This document shows positions 42,804 through 51,806 of a stretch of DNA of 64,000 nucleotides, one piece after another; the first letter of the stretch is position 1; the number at the start of each line of letters is the position of its first letter. Both the position numbers and the translations under genes were made by a program. Below the pieces are notes generated by a model. It had not been told where the DNA came from and searched no databases. It saw only the letters and a list, made by a program, of their open reading frames with translations. The stretch spans positions 1 through 64,000 of the forward strand of contig NZ_CANMZW010000004.1 in NCBI RefSeq assembly GCF_947502445.1. Direction: 5' to 3'. Source of the DNA: an uncultured Brevibacillus sp. GTDB lineage: Bacteria > Bacillota > Bacilli > Brevibacillales > Brevibacillaceae.

Positions 42804-43889
42804 ATGGAGGAAAAAGACCTTTTACAAGAGCAATACGGGTTTCTCTTGCAGGGCTATCGAGACACTGGTGCCAGTAGGGTGCTGGAAACGGATCAGGGCT
42901 TGTATTACATGTACGCGGTACCTGCGGGATACAAATATAAGAACAAATTTATAGAGCGCGTACGGAATCATCTAAATCAGCAGCAGGATATCAAGATGCT
43001 CAAGCTGGTAAAGACGGTGGGTGGGCAAGCGCATTTCATTTCGGATGAACAGCTGTTTTATTTGTACCGAGGCGTACGTGAAGGGGAGCAAGAAGATCCG
43101 CACTTTGCCGCTGGGCAGTCCTTGGCGCAATTTCATCAGGCGACAAGCACGTTTACAGGCGACAAGCTGTTCATGCCCTATAGCTCGCTGGGCAACTGGC
43201 CGAGCATGTGGCGTAAAAAGTTGCGACACTACAACGAGTACCGTGATGAGCTGGATGAAGAGAACGTTGAGCTGACTTCCATGGATGAATTTTTGCTGAC
43301 GAGCTACACGTACGTGCATCAGCTTGGGGAAATCGCTGTTCAATATTTGCAGGCTGCTGGGTATGATAAGGTCGTGAAGGAAACGGCAGGACTTGGAAAA
43401 GTAGCCTACCAAAATTTTGATCAAGGGTATATGCTATGGAATGAGAAGGATGCGCGACTAATCGGTGGAGAATGGAACTGGGTCCTAGACATGCGAGCGC
43501 GTGACGTAGGTCAATGGATAAAGGCAGAGACCAAGCGCAGCGAATGGAATGATGAATTTGTTGCCAGCTTTATTGCTGGATACAACAGTGTCTCTGAGCT
43601 GCTTCCTGGGGAGTATGCAGTCATTTACGGACTTTTGCTCTATCCAGGTCGATTCCTCAGGCTTGTGGAAGCCTATAAAGAGCTGCCAATTGAAGAGCGA
43701 CAAGAAGTTAATGTCGAGGCATGGCAAAAGCAATTGGAAGACGAGCTTGCGCATATGGAAGAAGGACTCCGGAAATATCCCCATCTGGTTGAAAAGCGTT
43801 ATGGCGTATCCATTCCACAAATTGATTGGTTGTGGAGGCAAATTGATGAAGAAGCCGCAAGTATTCGTAACGAGGAAGCTGACAGATGA
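42804..43889 (+). CDS. yutH: Spore coat protein YutH (CotS-like kinase fold)
   Basis: 361-residue protein of the YutH/CotS family, distantly related to aminoglycoside phosphotransferase-like kinases (FLYLYRGVREG hinge-like segment; QNFDQGYMLWNEKDARLIGGEWNW in the catalytic region, where an HxD motif would be but appears as QNFDQG). ATG at 42804 has AGGAGGT upstream. Mother-cell expression is suggested by a sigma-E-like -10 box. The next gene starts 44 bases before its end. Confidence 0.85.
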   Translation: MEEKDLLQEQYGFLLQGYRDTGASRVLETDQGLYYMYAVPAGYKYKNKFIERVRNHLNQQQDIKMLKLVKTVGGQAHFISDEQLFYLYRGVREGEQEDPHFAAGQSLAQFHQATSTFTGDKLFMPYSSLGNWPSMWRKKLRHYNEYRDELDEENVELTSMDEFLLTSYTYVHQLGEIAVQYLQAAGYDKVVKETAGLGKVAYQNFDQGYMLWNEKDARLIGGEWNWVLDMRARDVGQWIKAETKRSEWNDEFVASFIAGYNSVSELLPGEYAVIYGLLLYPGRFLRLVEAYKELPIEERQEVNVEAWQKQLEDELAHMEEGLRKYPHLVEKRYGVSIPQIDWLWRQIDEEAASIRNEEADR

Positions 43890-44805
43890 AGTGATTGCCA
43901 TGCTGGAAGCGGTGGCAACGGTCGAACAGTGGACGGAGGACTATCCGATTCCGCGCGAATTGCTGCTTACAAAAGTCGAGCATGCGGATGCCGTACTGAC
44001 GATGCTGACTGAGCGAATTGACGAGGAGCTCTTGACACGGGCAAAACATTTGCGAATCGTAGCCAATATGGCTGTCGGTTATGACAATATTGATCTGGCT
44101 GCTTGCAAAAAGCATGGCGTGATCGTAACAAATACACCAGATGTGCTGACGGAAGCCACTGCCGATCTGGCATTTGCTTTATTGATGGCAACGGGGCGAC
44201 GAGTGACAGAGGCCAACCGTTTCCTTTTGAACGGGGAGTGGACCTCGTGGAGCCCTATGCTTTTGGCGGGGCAAAATGTATTTGGAACAACGCTAGGGAT
44301 TATCGGGATGGGCAGGATTGGTGAGGCAGTCGCCCGAAGAGCAAAAGGCTTTGGGATGCGGATTGTTTATCATAACCGAAGCCGCAAGCATGGGGCAGAG
44401 GAAGAGACCGGGGCTGAGTGGGCAGAGCTGGAGGCGCTACTGCAAGAGTCCGATTATGTACTCCTGCTGACTCCGCTGACAGAGGAAACGCGTCTGTTGA
44501 TGGGAGAAAAGCAATTTGCCCTGATGAAAGAGACGGCCGTATTTATCAATGTTTCGCGTGGCGGAACCGTAGATGAAGCAGCGCTTTACAACGCTTTGGT
44601 GGAGAAAAAGATTTGGGCAGCAGGATTGGATGTTTTTCAAGTAGAGCCAGTACCGCTCGATAACCCACTGCTGCGCTTGCCAAACGTTGTCGCTTTGCCG
44701 CATATAGGCAGTGCAACCATTCAGACCCGAACGGAAATGGCGAAGCTGGCAGCTGCAAACATCGCTCTCGTGTTGAAGGGCGAGGAGCCGCTTACTGCGA
44801 TATGA
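43846..44805 (+). CDS. D-2-hydroxyacid dehydrogenase (glyoxylate/hydroxypyruvate reductase-like)
   Basis: NAD(P)H-dependent reductase of 319 residues. Rossmann motif GIIGMGRIGEAVARRA, substrate-binding NMAVGYDNID, catalytic Arg in NVSRGGTVDE, Glu in VEPVPLDNPLL and His in ALPHIGSAT. ATG at 43846 has GGAGGC six bases upstream and lies inside the 3' end of yutH (44-base overlap). Closest by motif to glyoxylate reductase/2-ketogluconate reductase. The stop overlaps the next gene by four bases. Confidence 0.9.
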   Translation: MKKPQVFVTRKLTDEVIAMLEAVATVEQWTEDYPIPRELLLTKVEHADAVLTMLTERIDEELLTRAKHLRIVANMAVGYDNIDLAACKKHGVIVTNTPDVLTEATADLAFALLMATGRRVTEANRFLLNGEWTSWSPMLLAGQNVFGTTLGIIGMGRIGEAVARRAKGFGMRIVYHNRSRKHGAEEETGAEWAELEALLQESDYVLLLTPLTEETRLLMGEKQFALMKETAVFINVSRGGTVDEAALYNALVEKKIWAAGLDVFQVEPVPLDNPLLRLPNVVALPHIGSATIQTRTEMAKLAAANIALVLKGEEPLTAI

Positions 44806-45719
44806 GTGTGATCCTTTCTATCGGAATCGGACTTTTGCTGCTATTTCTGATCGCAGGTATTGCCGTTGCGCTACGTGTCACATGGCGGTTGACCCATCCT
44901 GTGCGAAAGCCAATTAACATGGAGCCGGGCGATTTTGGAATCAGTCATGCCGAGTCGATCCAGTTTCAAAGTCGGGAGCGGTCAATTACTCTGGCCGGGT
45001 GGTACCTATCTGCGGAAAAAAACGGCTACCAGGCAAATGGAAGCACCCTCCTGTTTGCCCACGGCTACAGTCAAAACAGGCTGGAGCCGCATTTGCCGGC
45101 GTTGTCCTTGGCGGCAAGGCTTCTTGAGTCGGGCTTCGATGTCTTGATGTTTGATTTCCGAAATGCGGGTGAATCAAGTGACTCGCTGACCACGATCGGA
45201 CTTCGCGAGCAGGAGGATCTGCTCGGGGCGATTGATTATGCAGCCTCCGTCCACCCGGAAAACAGACTGGGGTTGGTTGGTTTTTCTATGGGGGCGGCTA
45301 CAGCGCTGTTAGTTGGTGGAGTCGACTCGCGCATTCAGGCGATCGTAGCAGATTCCCCGTTTTATTCCCTGCAGGAGTACCTGGAAGAAAATTTGCCGCA
45401 ATGGACGGGCCTGCCTCGCTTTCCGTTCAACTGGTTCATTTTGACCTTCAGTCCGCTTTTACTGGGGGCAAATCCTCGTCATGTAAAGCCGTATCAGGCG
45501 GTCAAAGAAGCTGAAAAACCGATCCTTTTCATTCATGGGACGAATGACTTCACGATTCCTACTGCGAACAGCGAACGCTTGCATAGCTGGGCCCAAGATG
45601 AAGATTCTGCGCTGTGGCTCGTCCCCGATGCCGGACACGTTCGCAGCTATGCACTGGTACCAGAAGTGTATGCAGAGAGGGTCATCTCTTTTTTTGAAAA
45701 AGCGATGGGCAGGACATAG
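44802..45719 (+). CDS. Membrane-anchored alpha/beta hydrolase
   Basis: 305 residues: an N-terminal membrane helix (SIGIGLLLLFLIAGIAVAL), then an alpha/beta-hydrolase fold. Nucleophile elbow is GFSMG, the oxyanion region FAHGYSQNR, the acid likely Asp in HGTNDFTIP and the His in DAGHVRSY. Similar in plan to YqkD/YtmA-type esterases. Substrate unknown. It is the last gene of a translationally coupled series after yutH and the reductase. Confidence 0.85.
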   Translation: MSVILSIGIGLLLLFLIAGIAVALRVTWRLTHPVRKPINMEPGDFGISHAESIQFQSRERSITLAGWYLSAEKNGYQANGSTLLFAHGYSQNRLEPHLPALSLAARLLESGFDVLMFDFRNAGESSDSLTTIGLREQEDLLGAIDYAASVHPENRLGLVGFSMGAATALLVGGVDSRIQAIVADSPFYSLQEYLEENLPQWTGLPRFPFNWFILTFSPLLLGANPRHVKPYQAVKEAEKPILFIHGTNDFTIPTANSERLHSWAQDEDSALWLVPDAGHVRSYALVPEVYAERVISFFEKAMGRT

Positions 45720-45737
45720 CCATTTCTGCAACGAAAA

Positions 45738-45768
45738 AAGCAGCTACGTGATTGGCTCGTAGCTGCTT
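45738..45768 (-). terminator. Terminator of nfuA, shared with the convergent hydrolase gene
   Basis: Perfect 11-bp stem (45738-45748 with 45758-45768) with TTTTTT on the minus strand; usable in both directions. Confidence 0.85.
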
Positions 45769-45784
45769 TCAAGTCCATCCTGGC

Positions 45785-46015
45785 TTAGAATACTTGTTGT
45801 ACCTCTTTGATGCCTGGGATTTCTTCAACCAGGGCACGCTCAATCCCTGCTTTCAGGGTAATTGTGGAGGAAGGGCAGCTACCGCAAGCACCCATCAGGC
45901 GCAGCTTCACAATACCTTCTTCTACGTCAACGAGTTGTACGTCTCCACCATCACGTTGCAGGTAAGGGCGCAGTTTATCGAGAACTTCTTGTACTTGATC
46001 CATCAGATCCATCAT
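45785..46015 (-). CDS. nfuA: Nfu-type Fe-S cluster scaffold/carrier (YutI)
   Basis: 76-residue NifU C-terminal-domain protein. CGSC (Cys44, Cys47) binds a bridging 4Fe-4S cluster for transfer to targets such as lipoyl synthase. [16 protein letters not shown] and [11 protein letters not shown] are family signatures. Two adjacent ATGs at 46010-46015 with GGAGTG upstream. Position in the yut block matches yutI. Confidence 0.94.
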   Translation of the reverse strand: MMDLMDQVQEVLDKLRPYLQRDGGDVQLVDVEEGIVKLRLMGACGSCPSSTITLKAGIERALVEEIPGIKEVQQVF

Positions 46016-46153
46016 TCATTCACTCCTTTCCAACCTCTCCTTTATTATAATCATAGACGAATGATAAATCCATGGCTTACATGCCCTGTTGACACTTTCA
46101 AAACATGAATATGCTCGATATGCACCCTGCATGGACTTTTTGTGATAGCTGCA

Positions 46154-46162
46154 TGTTATAAT
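46154..46162 (+). promoter_or_regulatory. Extended -10 promoter element of mccA-mccB
   Basis: TGT-TATAAT about 40 bases upstream of mccA; a plausible -35 (TGGACT) lies 19 bases upstream. No S-box or T-box leader is seen. Confidence 0.5.
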
Positions 46163-46200
46163 GAGAGAGCAAGTACTTCAACATAAGGAGTCGTATTTAC

Positions 46201-47124
46201 GTGAATGTATTTCGCAATGTGAAAGAACTGATCGGCAATACGCCAATCGTCGAAATTACACAGTTTGAGCTTCCAGAGGGAGTCCGTCTATTCGCGAAAT
46301 TGGAATATTTTAACCCGGGTGGAAGCGTCAAAGACAGACTTGGCATGGAACTGATCCGCGCTGCAGAAGAAAGCGGACAGCTAAAGCCAGGTGGCACGAT
46401 TATCGAACCAACAGCAGGAAATACAGGAATCGGTGTTGCACTAGCCGCTGTAGGAACTGGCTATAAAGTCATTTTTTGCGTACCAGCCAAGTTTTCCGAG
46501 GAAAAGCAAGAGCTGATGCGTGCGCTTGGGGCGGAAGTCGTCAATACGCCTACCGAGAAAGGAATCAAGGGAGCGATTGCCAAAGCACAGGAGCTCGCTG
46601 CGTCGATTCCTGGCTCTTTTGTCCCGCAGCAATTTGCCAACCCGGCCAATCCTGACGCGCATTACAAAACCACAGGCCCTGAGATTTGGAAACAAATGGA
46701 TGGGGAAGTGCAGATATTTGTCGCAGGGGCAGGCTCTGGTGGTACATTCATGGGTGTAGCCCGTTATTTGAAAGAACAAAATCCTGCCATCAAAACAGTG
46801 ATTGTAGAACCAGAAGGCTCCATCTTGAACGGGGGAGAATCAGGCCCGCACAAAACCGAGGGAATCGGTATGGAGTTTTTGCCTCCTTTCATGGATACTA
46901 GCTATTTCGATTCGATTCACACCATCCTTGATGTGGACGCATTTGAACTGGTTAAGCAGCTTGCGGCTAAAGCAGGCATGCTCGTCGGAAGCTCGGCTGG
47001 AGCAGCGATGGCAGCTGCCTTGCGTGAAGCAAAGGAAGCGGCACCGGGAACAAACATTGTCGTCCTATTTGCAGACAGCAGCGAACGTTATTTGAGCAAA
47101 AAAATCTACCAGGGAGGTATGTAA
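46201..47124 (+). CDS. mccA: O-acetylserine-dependent cystathionine beta-synthase
   Basis: PLP enzyme of the cysteine synthase fold (307 residues) that, with the next gene, converts methionine-derived homocysteine to cysteine. PLP lysine is Lys44 in NPGGSVKDRLG; EPTAGNTGIG and GAGSGGTFMGVARYL bind the phosphate. The context with mccB and sequence features such as EGIGMEFLPPFMD favour MccA over CysK. GTG start at 46201 with AAGGAG ten bases upstream. One base separates it from mccB. Confidence 0.88.
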   Translation: MNVFRNVKELIGNTPIVEITQFELPEGVRLFAKLEYFNPGGSVKDRLGMELIRAAEESGQLKPGGTIIEPTAGNTGIGVALAAVGTGYKVIFCVPAKFSEEKQELMRALGAEVVNTPTEKGIKGAIAKAQELAASIPGSFVPQQFANPANPDAHYKTTGPEIWKQMDGEVQIFVAGAGSGGTFMGVARYLKEQNPAIKTVIVEPEGSILNGGESGPHKTEGIGMEFLPPFMDTSYFDSIHTILDVDAFELVKQLAAKAGMLVGSSAGAAMAAALREAKEAAPGTNIVVLFADSSERYLSKKIYQGGM

Positions 47125-47125
47125 G

Positions 47126-48259
47126 ATGCGCATTAAAACTCGATTAATCCATGGTGGTATTGAGGGAGATCCACATACTGGTGCAGTATCCGTTCCGATT
47201 TATCAAGTGAGCACATACAAGCAGGAAGCGATCGGCGTCCACAAAGGCTTTGAGTATTCCCGTACAGGCAACCCGACTCGTCACGCTCTGGAAACGTACA
47301 TTGCAGAGATTGAGGGCGGTGCTCGCGGCTTTGCATTCGGCTCCGGGATGGCGGCTCTTTCTACCATTCTTTCCCTGTTCAACAAAGGCGACCATCTGGT
47401 TGTCGGCGATGACGTTTACGGCGGTACTTTCCGCGTAGTTACCCGCGTGTTTTCCCGGTTGGGTCTGGAAGCTACCTATGTAGACACCAGCAATCTGGAA
47501 GCTGTGGAAGCAGCGATTCGCCCGGAAACAAAGGCAATCATTATGGAAACACCGACAAACCCATTGCTGAAGGTAAGCGATATAGCCGCACTGGCTGATG
47601 TTGCCAAAGCGAAAAATGTCCTTCTGATCGTAGACAATACGTTCATGACACCGTACTGGCAAAACCCGCTCGATTTGGGAGCGGATATCGTTTTCCACAG
47701 CGCAACCAAATATTTGGGCGGTCACAGTGACGTAGTAGCAGGTTTGGTAGTAGCGAAAGACCCCAAAGTAGGCGAGGATTTGCATTTTGTTCAAAATGCA
47801 ATCGGCGGCGTACTCGGTCCGCAAGATTCCTGGCTGCTGCTTCGCGGAATGAAGACACTGGGAATTCGTATGGAAGAGCATGAGCAAAATGCACGCACGT
47901 TGGCAAAATGGCTGTCTGAGCGCAGTGATATCAAGCGTGTGCTGTATCCTGGATTGGAGAGTCATTCCGGGCATGAGCTCATCAAAAAACAAGCTCGCGG
48001 CTTCGGAGGAATGATTTCCTTTGATGTAGGCAGCGCCGAGCGTGCTGATGAAGTTTTGTCGAAAGTGAAATACTACACGCTGGCGGAATCGCTCGGTGCC
48101 GTAGAAAGTCTGATTAGCGTGCCTGCACGTATGACGCATGCTTCTATTCCAGTTGAGCGTCGTGCGGAGCTGGGGATTACAGAAGGCTTGGTGCGCATCT
48201 CTGTAGGTATCGAGGATGTTCAGGACTTGATCGAGGACCTGGAGCAAGCTCTGTCCTAA
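47126..48259 (+). CDS. mccB: Cystathionine gamma-lyase
   Basis: Trans-sulfuration PLP enzyme of 377 residues cleaving cystathionine to cysteine. PLP lysine Lys195 in HSATKYLGGHSD; YSRTGNPTRHALE and ETPTNPLLKVSDI are family hallmarks. Translated from an ATG overlapping the mccA region (RBS GGGAGG inside mccA). Ends in a short gap before yuzD. Confidence 0.92.
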   Translation: MRIKTRLIHGGIEGDPHTGAVSVPIYQVSTYKQEAIGVHKGFEYSRTGNPTRHALETYIAEIEGGARGFAFGSGMAALSTILSLFNKGDHLVVGDDVYGGTFRVVTRVFSRLGLEATYVDTSNLEAVEAAIRPETKAIIMETPTNPLLKVSDIAALADVAKAKNVLLIVDNTFMTPYWQNPLDLGADIVFHSATKYLGGHSDVVAGLVVAKDPKVGEDLHFVQNAIGGVLGPQDSWLLLRGMKTLGIRMEEHEQNARTLAKWLSERSDIKRVLYPGLESHSGHELIKKQARGFGGMISFDVGSAERADEVLSKVKYYTLAESLGAVESLISVPARMTHASIPVERRAELGITEGLVRISVGIEDVQDLIEDLEQALS

Positions 48260-48306
48260 GTGATATAGAAAGAGAACGATGATGGAATCGAGAGGGGGCG
48301 GATCAT

Positions 48307-48642
48307 ATGAGCGTGGAAATTAAAGTGTTTGGAACGGAGCAGTTGTGCGCAAGCTGCGTCAATCTCCCATCAGCAAAAGAAACCGCTGAGTGGCTGCAAG
48401 CCGCCATCTCGCGAAAATATGGAAGCGACAGCATCCGCATCGTTTACAGCGACTTTCAACAGCCACAGACAGACGATGACAAAAGCTGGGCAACCCGTAT
48501 TATTGAGGAAGATTTGTGGTATCCGCTTGTCGTAATTTCCGGGGAAATTGTCGGTGAGGGAAATCCGAAGCTGAAAGATATTTATGGAAAGCTGGAGAGC
48601 ATGGGCTTACAGCCACTTGCTGAATCCGTAGAAAGTGAATAA
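48307..48642 (+). CDS. yuzD: YuzD (DUF1462) thioredoxin-like protein
   Basis: 111-residue protein of the YuzD family, predicted thioredoxin-like fold with CASC (Cys14, Cys17) near the N-terminus, TEWLQAAI-like helix and YPLVVISGEIVGEGNPKLKDIY. ATG at 48307 follows GAGGGGG. In Bacillus subtilis yuzD neighbours yutI. Redox function inferred. Confidence 0.88.
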   Translation: MSVEIKVFGTEQLCASCVNLPSAKETAEWLQAAISRKYGSDSIRIVYSDFQQPQTDDDKSWATRIIEEDLWYPLVVISGEIVGEGNPKLKDIYGKLESMGLQPLAESVESE

Positions 48643-48675
48643 ACAGCTGTCGAACAGCTGAGAAAGTTAGAGAAT

Positions 48676-48706
48676 GACCAGATGATACATGTCTGGTCGT
48701 TTTTTA
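48676..48706 (+). terminator. Intrinsic terminator of mccA-mccB-yuzD
   Basis: GACCAGA pairs with TCTGGTC (48676-48682, 48692-48698), then GTTTTTTA. Confidence 0.9.
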
Positions 48707-48861
48707 TTGTATAAGGCAAGTGCATGGAAATGTCCTGAAAAACCTCAGTGGAGGATTTCAATGTGTCGAGTTATAATCTGAATTTTCAGTTGCATAAACA
48801 AGTAACCAAAGGCAATTGCATATCGTCTACCTAACATCACGAATAAAAGGGTGATTTTTCC

Positions 48862-50079
48862 ATGTTTCATAAAAAAATAGTTATTGGAATGCTTTCCTCT
48901 GTGCTCTGCATGTCATCCATCGTTGTTAGTTCTCCGGTCCCCACGGTTGCAGCTGCTTCCAGCTATCAAATCACCTATAAACTCCCACCCAATCCCGATA
49001 AATACTTGTTTTTGAATGTGGAGATGGTCGATATTTTAAATCCGCAGACACCAGCATTTAAACGGGAATACACACATAACGACTACCTGTATGACAAAGA
49101 GGGGGACACGCATAACAAACTGTTTCAGGACAACAATCTGAAATTCATGTCTTCGAAAAAAGGATTTCTTTGGAACATCTATCATTTTATCGGGATCTTC
49201 CCACCCTATTTTCCAGCAAACATGGAGCTGGAGTATTTGGAACAGCAGATCAAGAGTACACCAGATTATTTGGAGGAAGGCTGTGAGCTTCGCAAAAAAA
49301 GAGCCCAGTTGTACATGATTGCCCATCTGCAGCCACTCATCGATGCAGGCTACGTCAAGCCAGAAGAGATCGATGATGGAATGGCGACCAAGGAATTCGT
49401 AGCAATGGTTCTCTACCGAATGTTTGGTGAGGTCAGGCCTTATCACGGTGGAATCGATTTGAAGGATTCGGAGGATATAGCTGTCAGGTGGGCTGTTGAA
49501 ATTGGTTTGCCGGGATATGTAGTAGACGAGAAAGATTACATCTATCCGCAATTCCCATTGAGAATGGAGGCTGGTCCGAATGAATATGTACTGGAGCAGC
49601 CGTATCTTCGGATTTTTCAGTTCATTAACCTGATCCTGCCAGGGAAAAAAACAGCTACAGGCTGGGAGTATTATCAGGTTAAGCTCAAGCCAGGGATGGC
49701 TCCCATGCTCACTGATGATATCGTACGTGTAAATGGCATGTCCATGGATTCATTTGGAGAAAGGGGAGGGGAAAAATGGGAAGCGGAAAAATCTCCTCTT
49801 TATCAGCAGGCGAAAAGTAAAATCGCACAATATAGCATCTCACGCTTTCCCCAGATGCTCGCTCAAGCACGCAAAGACGCTCTGAAGCCGCGGGCATGGG
49901 ACTGGAGCCGAGACCTCATCCACCACCCGAGGTTCGCCAAGGAAATAGCCGCTTACCGAAAAAACAAGAGCAGCAAAAACCTGAATACCGTCTATCAGGC
50001 TGTCAGAGGGTACTACAATCTGAATATCCGCCAAGACTCAGTCGCCGTTATCAAAAGCGTTTTGGAAAACGTCAAGTAA
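48862..50079 (+). CDS. Uncharacterised secreted protein with an SLH-like segment
   Basis: 405 residues with a signal peptide (cleavage near residue 32, VAAASS). No family recognised overall. Residues ~150-235 resemble a degenerate S-layer homology module: LQPLIDAGYVKPEEIDDGMATKEFVAMVLYRMF, DLKDSEDIAVRWAVEIGLPGYVV and DYIYPQFPLRMEAG follow the order of the SLH pattern. Rest is charged and aromatic. Cell-surface location is likely. ATG at 48862; a good promoter was not assigned. Monocistronic between two gaps of ~130-220 bases. Confidence 0.6.
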   Translation: MFHKKIVIGMLSSVLCMSSIVVSSPVPTVAAASSYQITYKLPPNPDKYLFLNVEMVDILNPQTPAFKREYTHNDYLYDKEGDTHNKLFQDNNLKFMSSKKGFLWNIYHFIGIFPPYFPANMELEYLEQQIKSTPDYLEEGCELRKKRAQLYMIAHLQPLIDAGYVKPEEIDDGMATKEFVAMVLYRMFGEVRPYHGGIDLKDSEDIAVRWAVEIGLPGYVVDEKDYIYPQFPLRMEAGPNEYVLEQPYLRIFQFINLILPGKKTATGWEYYQVKLKPGMAPMLTDDIVRVNGMSMDSFGERGGEKWEAEKSPLYQQAKSKIAQYSISRFPQMLAQARKDALKPRAWDWSRDLIHHPRFAKEIAAYRKNKSSKNLNTVYQAVRGYYNLNIRQDSVAVIKSVLENVK

Positions 50080-50212
50080 GAGGTCGTTAAGCAAAACTCA
50101 CCAGCGTTTTTTACCAGTTTGTCTCTTGTTCGTTAACGGTTTGTAACAAAAAGGAAAGGGCTTCGTCCTATAGTTATGCATATACCGATGAACAACTAGG
50201 GAGGAAATAACA

Positions 50213-51106
50213 ATGAACAAAAAATGGATGAAGCCCGCAACCTTTCTGCTGCTGGCAGGAGTGGTAGGAGTAACTGGCTTGACACTGGCAAATACAAAGG
50301 TAGCTCACGCTGATTCAGAGAAAGGAAAGCTGTTTGCAGCAGCCGAACAGCTCAAACTAGATAAAAACACGTATGTCATCGATCAAAAAAAAGCGGATTT
50401 AAACGGAGATAAAGTAGAAGACACCGTGTATCTGGTTGGAGTAAAAGAGAAGGCAGACGATATTTACGCGTCTAATATGAACCTCGTCGTGCAGGATGGC
50501 AAAACAAAAGCATATAGCAAAACCGATATGAAAGACGTGGGCGGCTATGAGGGAGAGCTGACACTGCTTGACTTTACAGGCGACCATGTTGCCGATGCTT
50601 TCGTCAAAACAGCAACAGGCGGCTCCGGTGGCATTTACGACCATGTGGTTGCAACCTTTGCTGACAACAAGCCTGCCGTGATTTTCGGGGAAAAAGAAAA
50701 TGAGGGAATCAACTATGAGGGGGCCTTTGTGAACGGCTTTAAGGTCGAAGGAAAAAGTGCACAGCTAGACAAGCCGCTCACGATTGATGTCAGTGTAAAT
50801 CAAGATGTGTACGTAGCAGCCAAGCTGTACGATAAAGCTGGCAAGGTCCTGCTCACAGATGCAGATTCTTCTGTCATAACGTATCCTTTCAGTGCTTTGA
50901 CACCGGTTGACATGGATGGCAATGGAACCTACGAGCTGGTTGGAGAACAACGCATCGTCGGCATCAACAACACGGACACTGTCTCTCGTATCAACTCTGT
51001 TTGGGGCTATCAAGCAGACGGAAAATGGAATCCATGGGAAGTAGAGTACTCCACGTTTGTGAAAAAGCATCCAGGTGAAGCGATCAACACTATGGTTGAC
51101 AAATAA
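50213..51106 (+). CDS. Secreted FG-GAP (VCBS)-like protein, paralogue of 1491-2288
   Basis: 297 residues with a signal peptide (KVAHADSEKG cleavage near residue 34). Motifs in the same order as the protein at 1491: ADLNGDKVEDTVYLVG, DFTGDHVADAFVKTATGGSGGIYD and PVDMDGNGTYELVGEQRIVGINNTDTV, ending in a Trp-containing GYQADGKWNPW segment. The Asp/Asn-rich loops suggest calcium binding on a beta-propeller-like fold. ATG at 50213 follows GGGAGG. Function unknown; not adjacent to its paralogue. Confidence 0.75.
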   Translation: MNKKWMKPATFLLLAGVVGVTGLTLANTKVAHADSEKGKLFAAAEQLKLDKNTYVIDQKKADLNGDKVEDTVYLVGVKEKADDIYASNMNLVVQDGKTKAYSKTDMKDVGGYEGELTLLDFTGDHVADAFVKTATGGSGGIYDHVVATFADNKPAVIFGEKENEGINYEGAFVNGFKVEGKSAQLDKPLTIDVSVNQDVYVAAKLYDKAGKVLLTDADSSVITYPFSALTPVDMDGNGTYELVGEQRIVGINNTDTVSRINSVWGYQADGKWNPWEVEYSTFVKKHPGEAINTMVDK

Positions 51107-51183
51107 TACGCCCGTTTGTTCTACCAACCTGCTCCTCCTCATATAGTTTCTTGGTAAAGCCGAAACAAAAGGAGGACGAGCAG

Positions 51184-51525
51184 ATGGAACAACAGGTAGC
51201 CCGCTATTATGAGCTGAAAGAATTGCAAAAACAGCTAGAGGATGAGCTAAACGAGCTGAGAGGAAAGCTGATCGATGCCTATGCGGAGGTCGGGAGTGCA
51301 GAGGAAGGCGACTATAAACTGTCCATCAGCTACCAGGAACGGCGGGAGTTCAATGATGAAAAGCTGTACAACTCCTTGTCTGATCCATCCCTTTGGCGAC
51401 TCATGTCACGGGCAGATACGGGAAAGATCAGCAGTCTGCTCAAGCTGAACGTCATTCACGAGCAAATATTGGCAGGCACGTATGAACAAAAGAGAGTACC
51501 GGTGTTGCGTGTGCAAAAGCGGTGA
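51184..51525 (+). CDS. Small coiled-coil protein
   Basis: 113 residues, ATG at 51184 after AAAGGAGGA. Residues 1-40 form a predicted coiled coil (YYELKELQKQLEDELNELRGKL); the rest is charged (SISYQERREFNDEKLY, ISSLLKLNVIHEQI). Resembles phage/plasmid accessory proteins that act on nucleic acid, but no family is recognised. Strong terminator follows. Confidence 0.6.
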   Translation: MEQQVARYYELKELQKQLEDELNELRGKLIDAYAEVGSAEEGDYKLSISYQERREFNDEKLYNSLSDPSLWRLMSRADTGKISSLLKLNVIHEQILAGTYEQKRVPVLRVQKR

Positions 51526-51530
51526 AGCCA

Positions 51531-51560
51531 AACGTCAGGGACAGCCCTGGCGTTTTTTTT
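51531..51560 (+). terminator. Intrinsic terminator
   Basis: AACGTCAGGG pairs with CCCTGGCGTT, followed by TTTTTT. Confidence 0.9.
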
Positions 51561-51806
51561 GTCACGAGTATCTCCCTTCTGCCTGACACCCCATTTTATG
51601 AAGAAAAGAGAATGGATAGGAAAAAAGACATGAAAGGAAGATAGGTCTAAAGATGTTTTTAAACTGTAAAATTAGATAGAAATTGCCAGTTGTTGTTATA
51701 GGGTTTTATACTTTATGGAGGAATTAGGCTTTAGGCTCTTTTCATGAACAATCAACTGAAATATACGGATCACACGTATAGGGGAAAATATTGGAGGTAA
51801 GCATAT

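Noticed and set aside
46016-46200. S-box or T-box leader for mccA-mccB
   Set aside because: No S-box core, T-box sequence or terminator between promoter and gene; the leader is only about 35 bases.
47144-48247. Long open frame (367 codons) on the minus strand across mccB
   Set aside because: Fully antisense to a well-conserved PLP enzyme, Cys/His-rich nonsense composition and no ribosome binding site; a codon-bias shadow.
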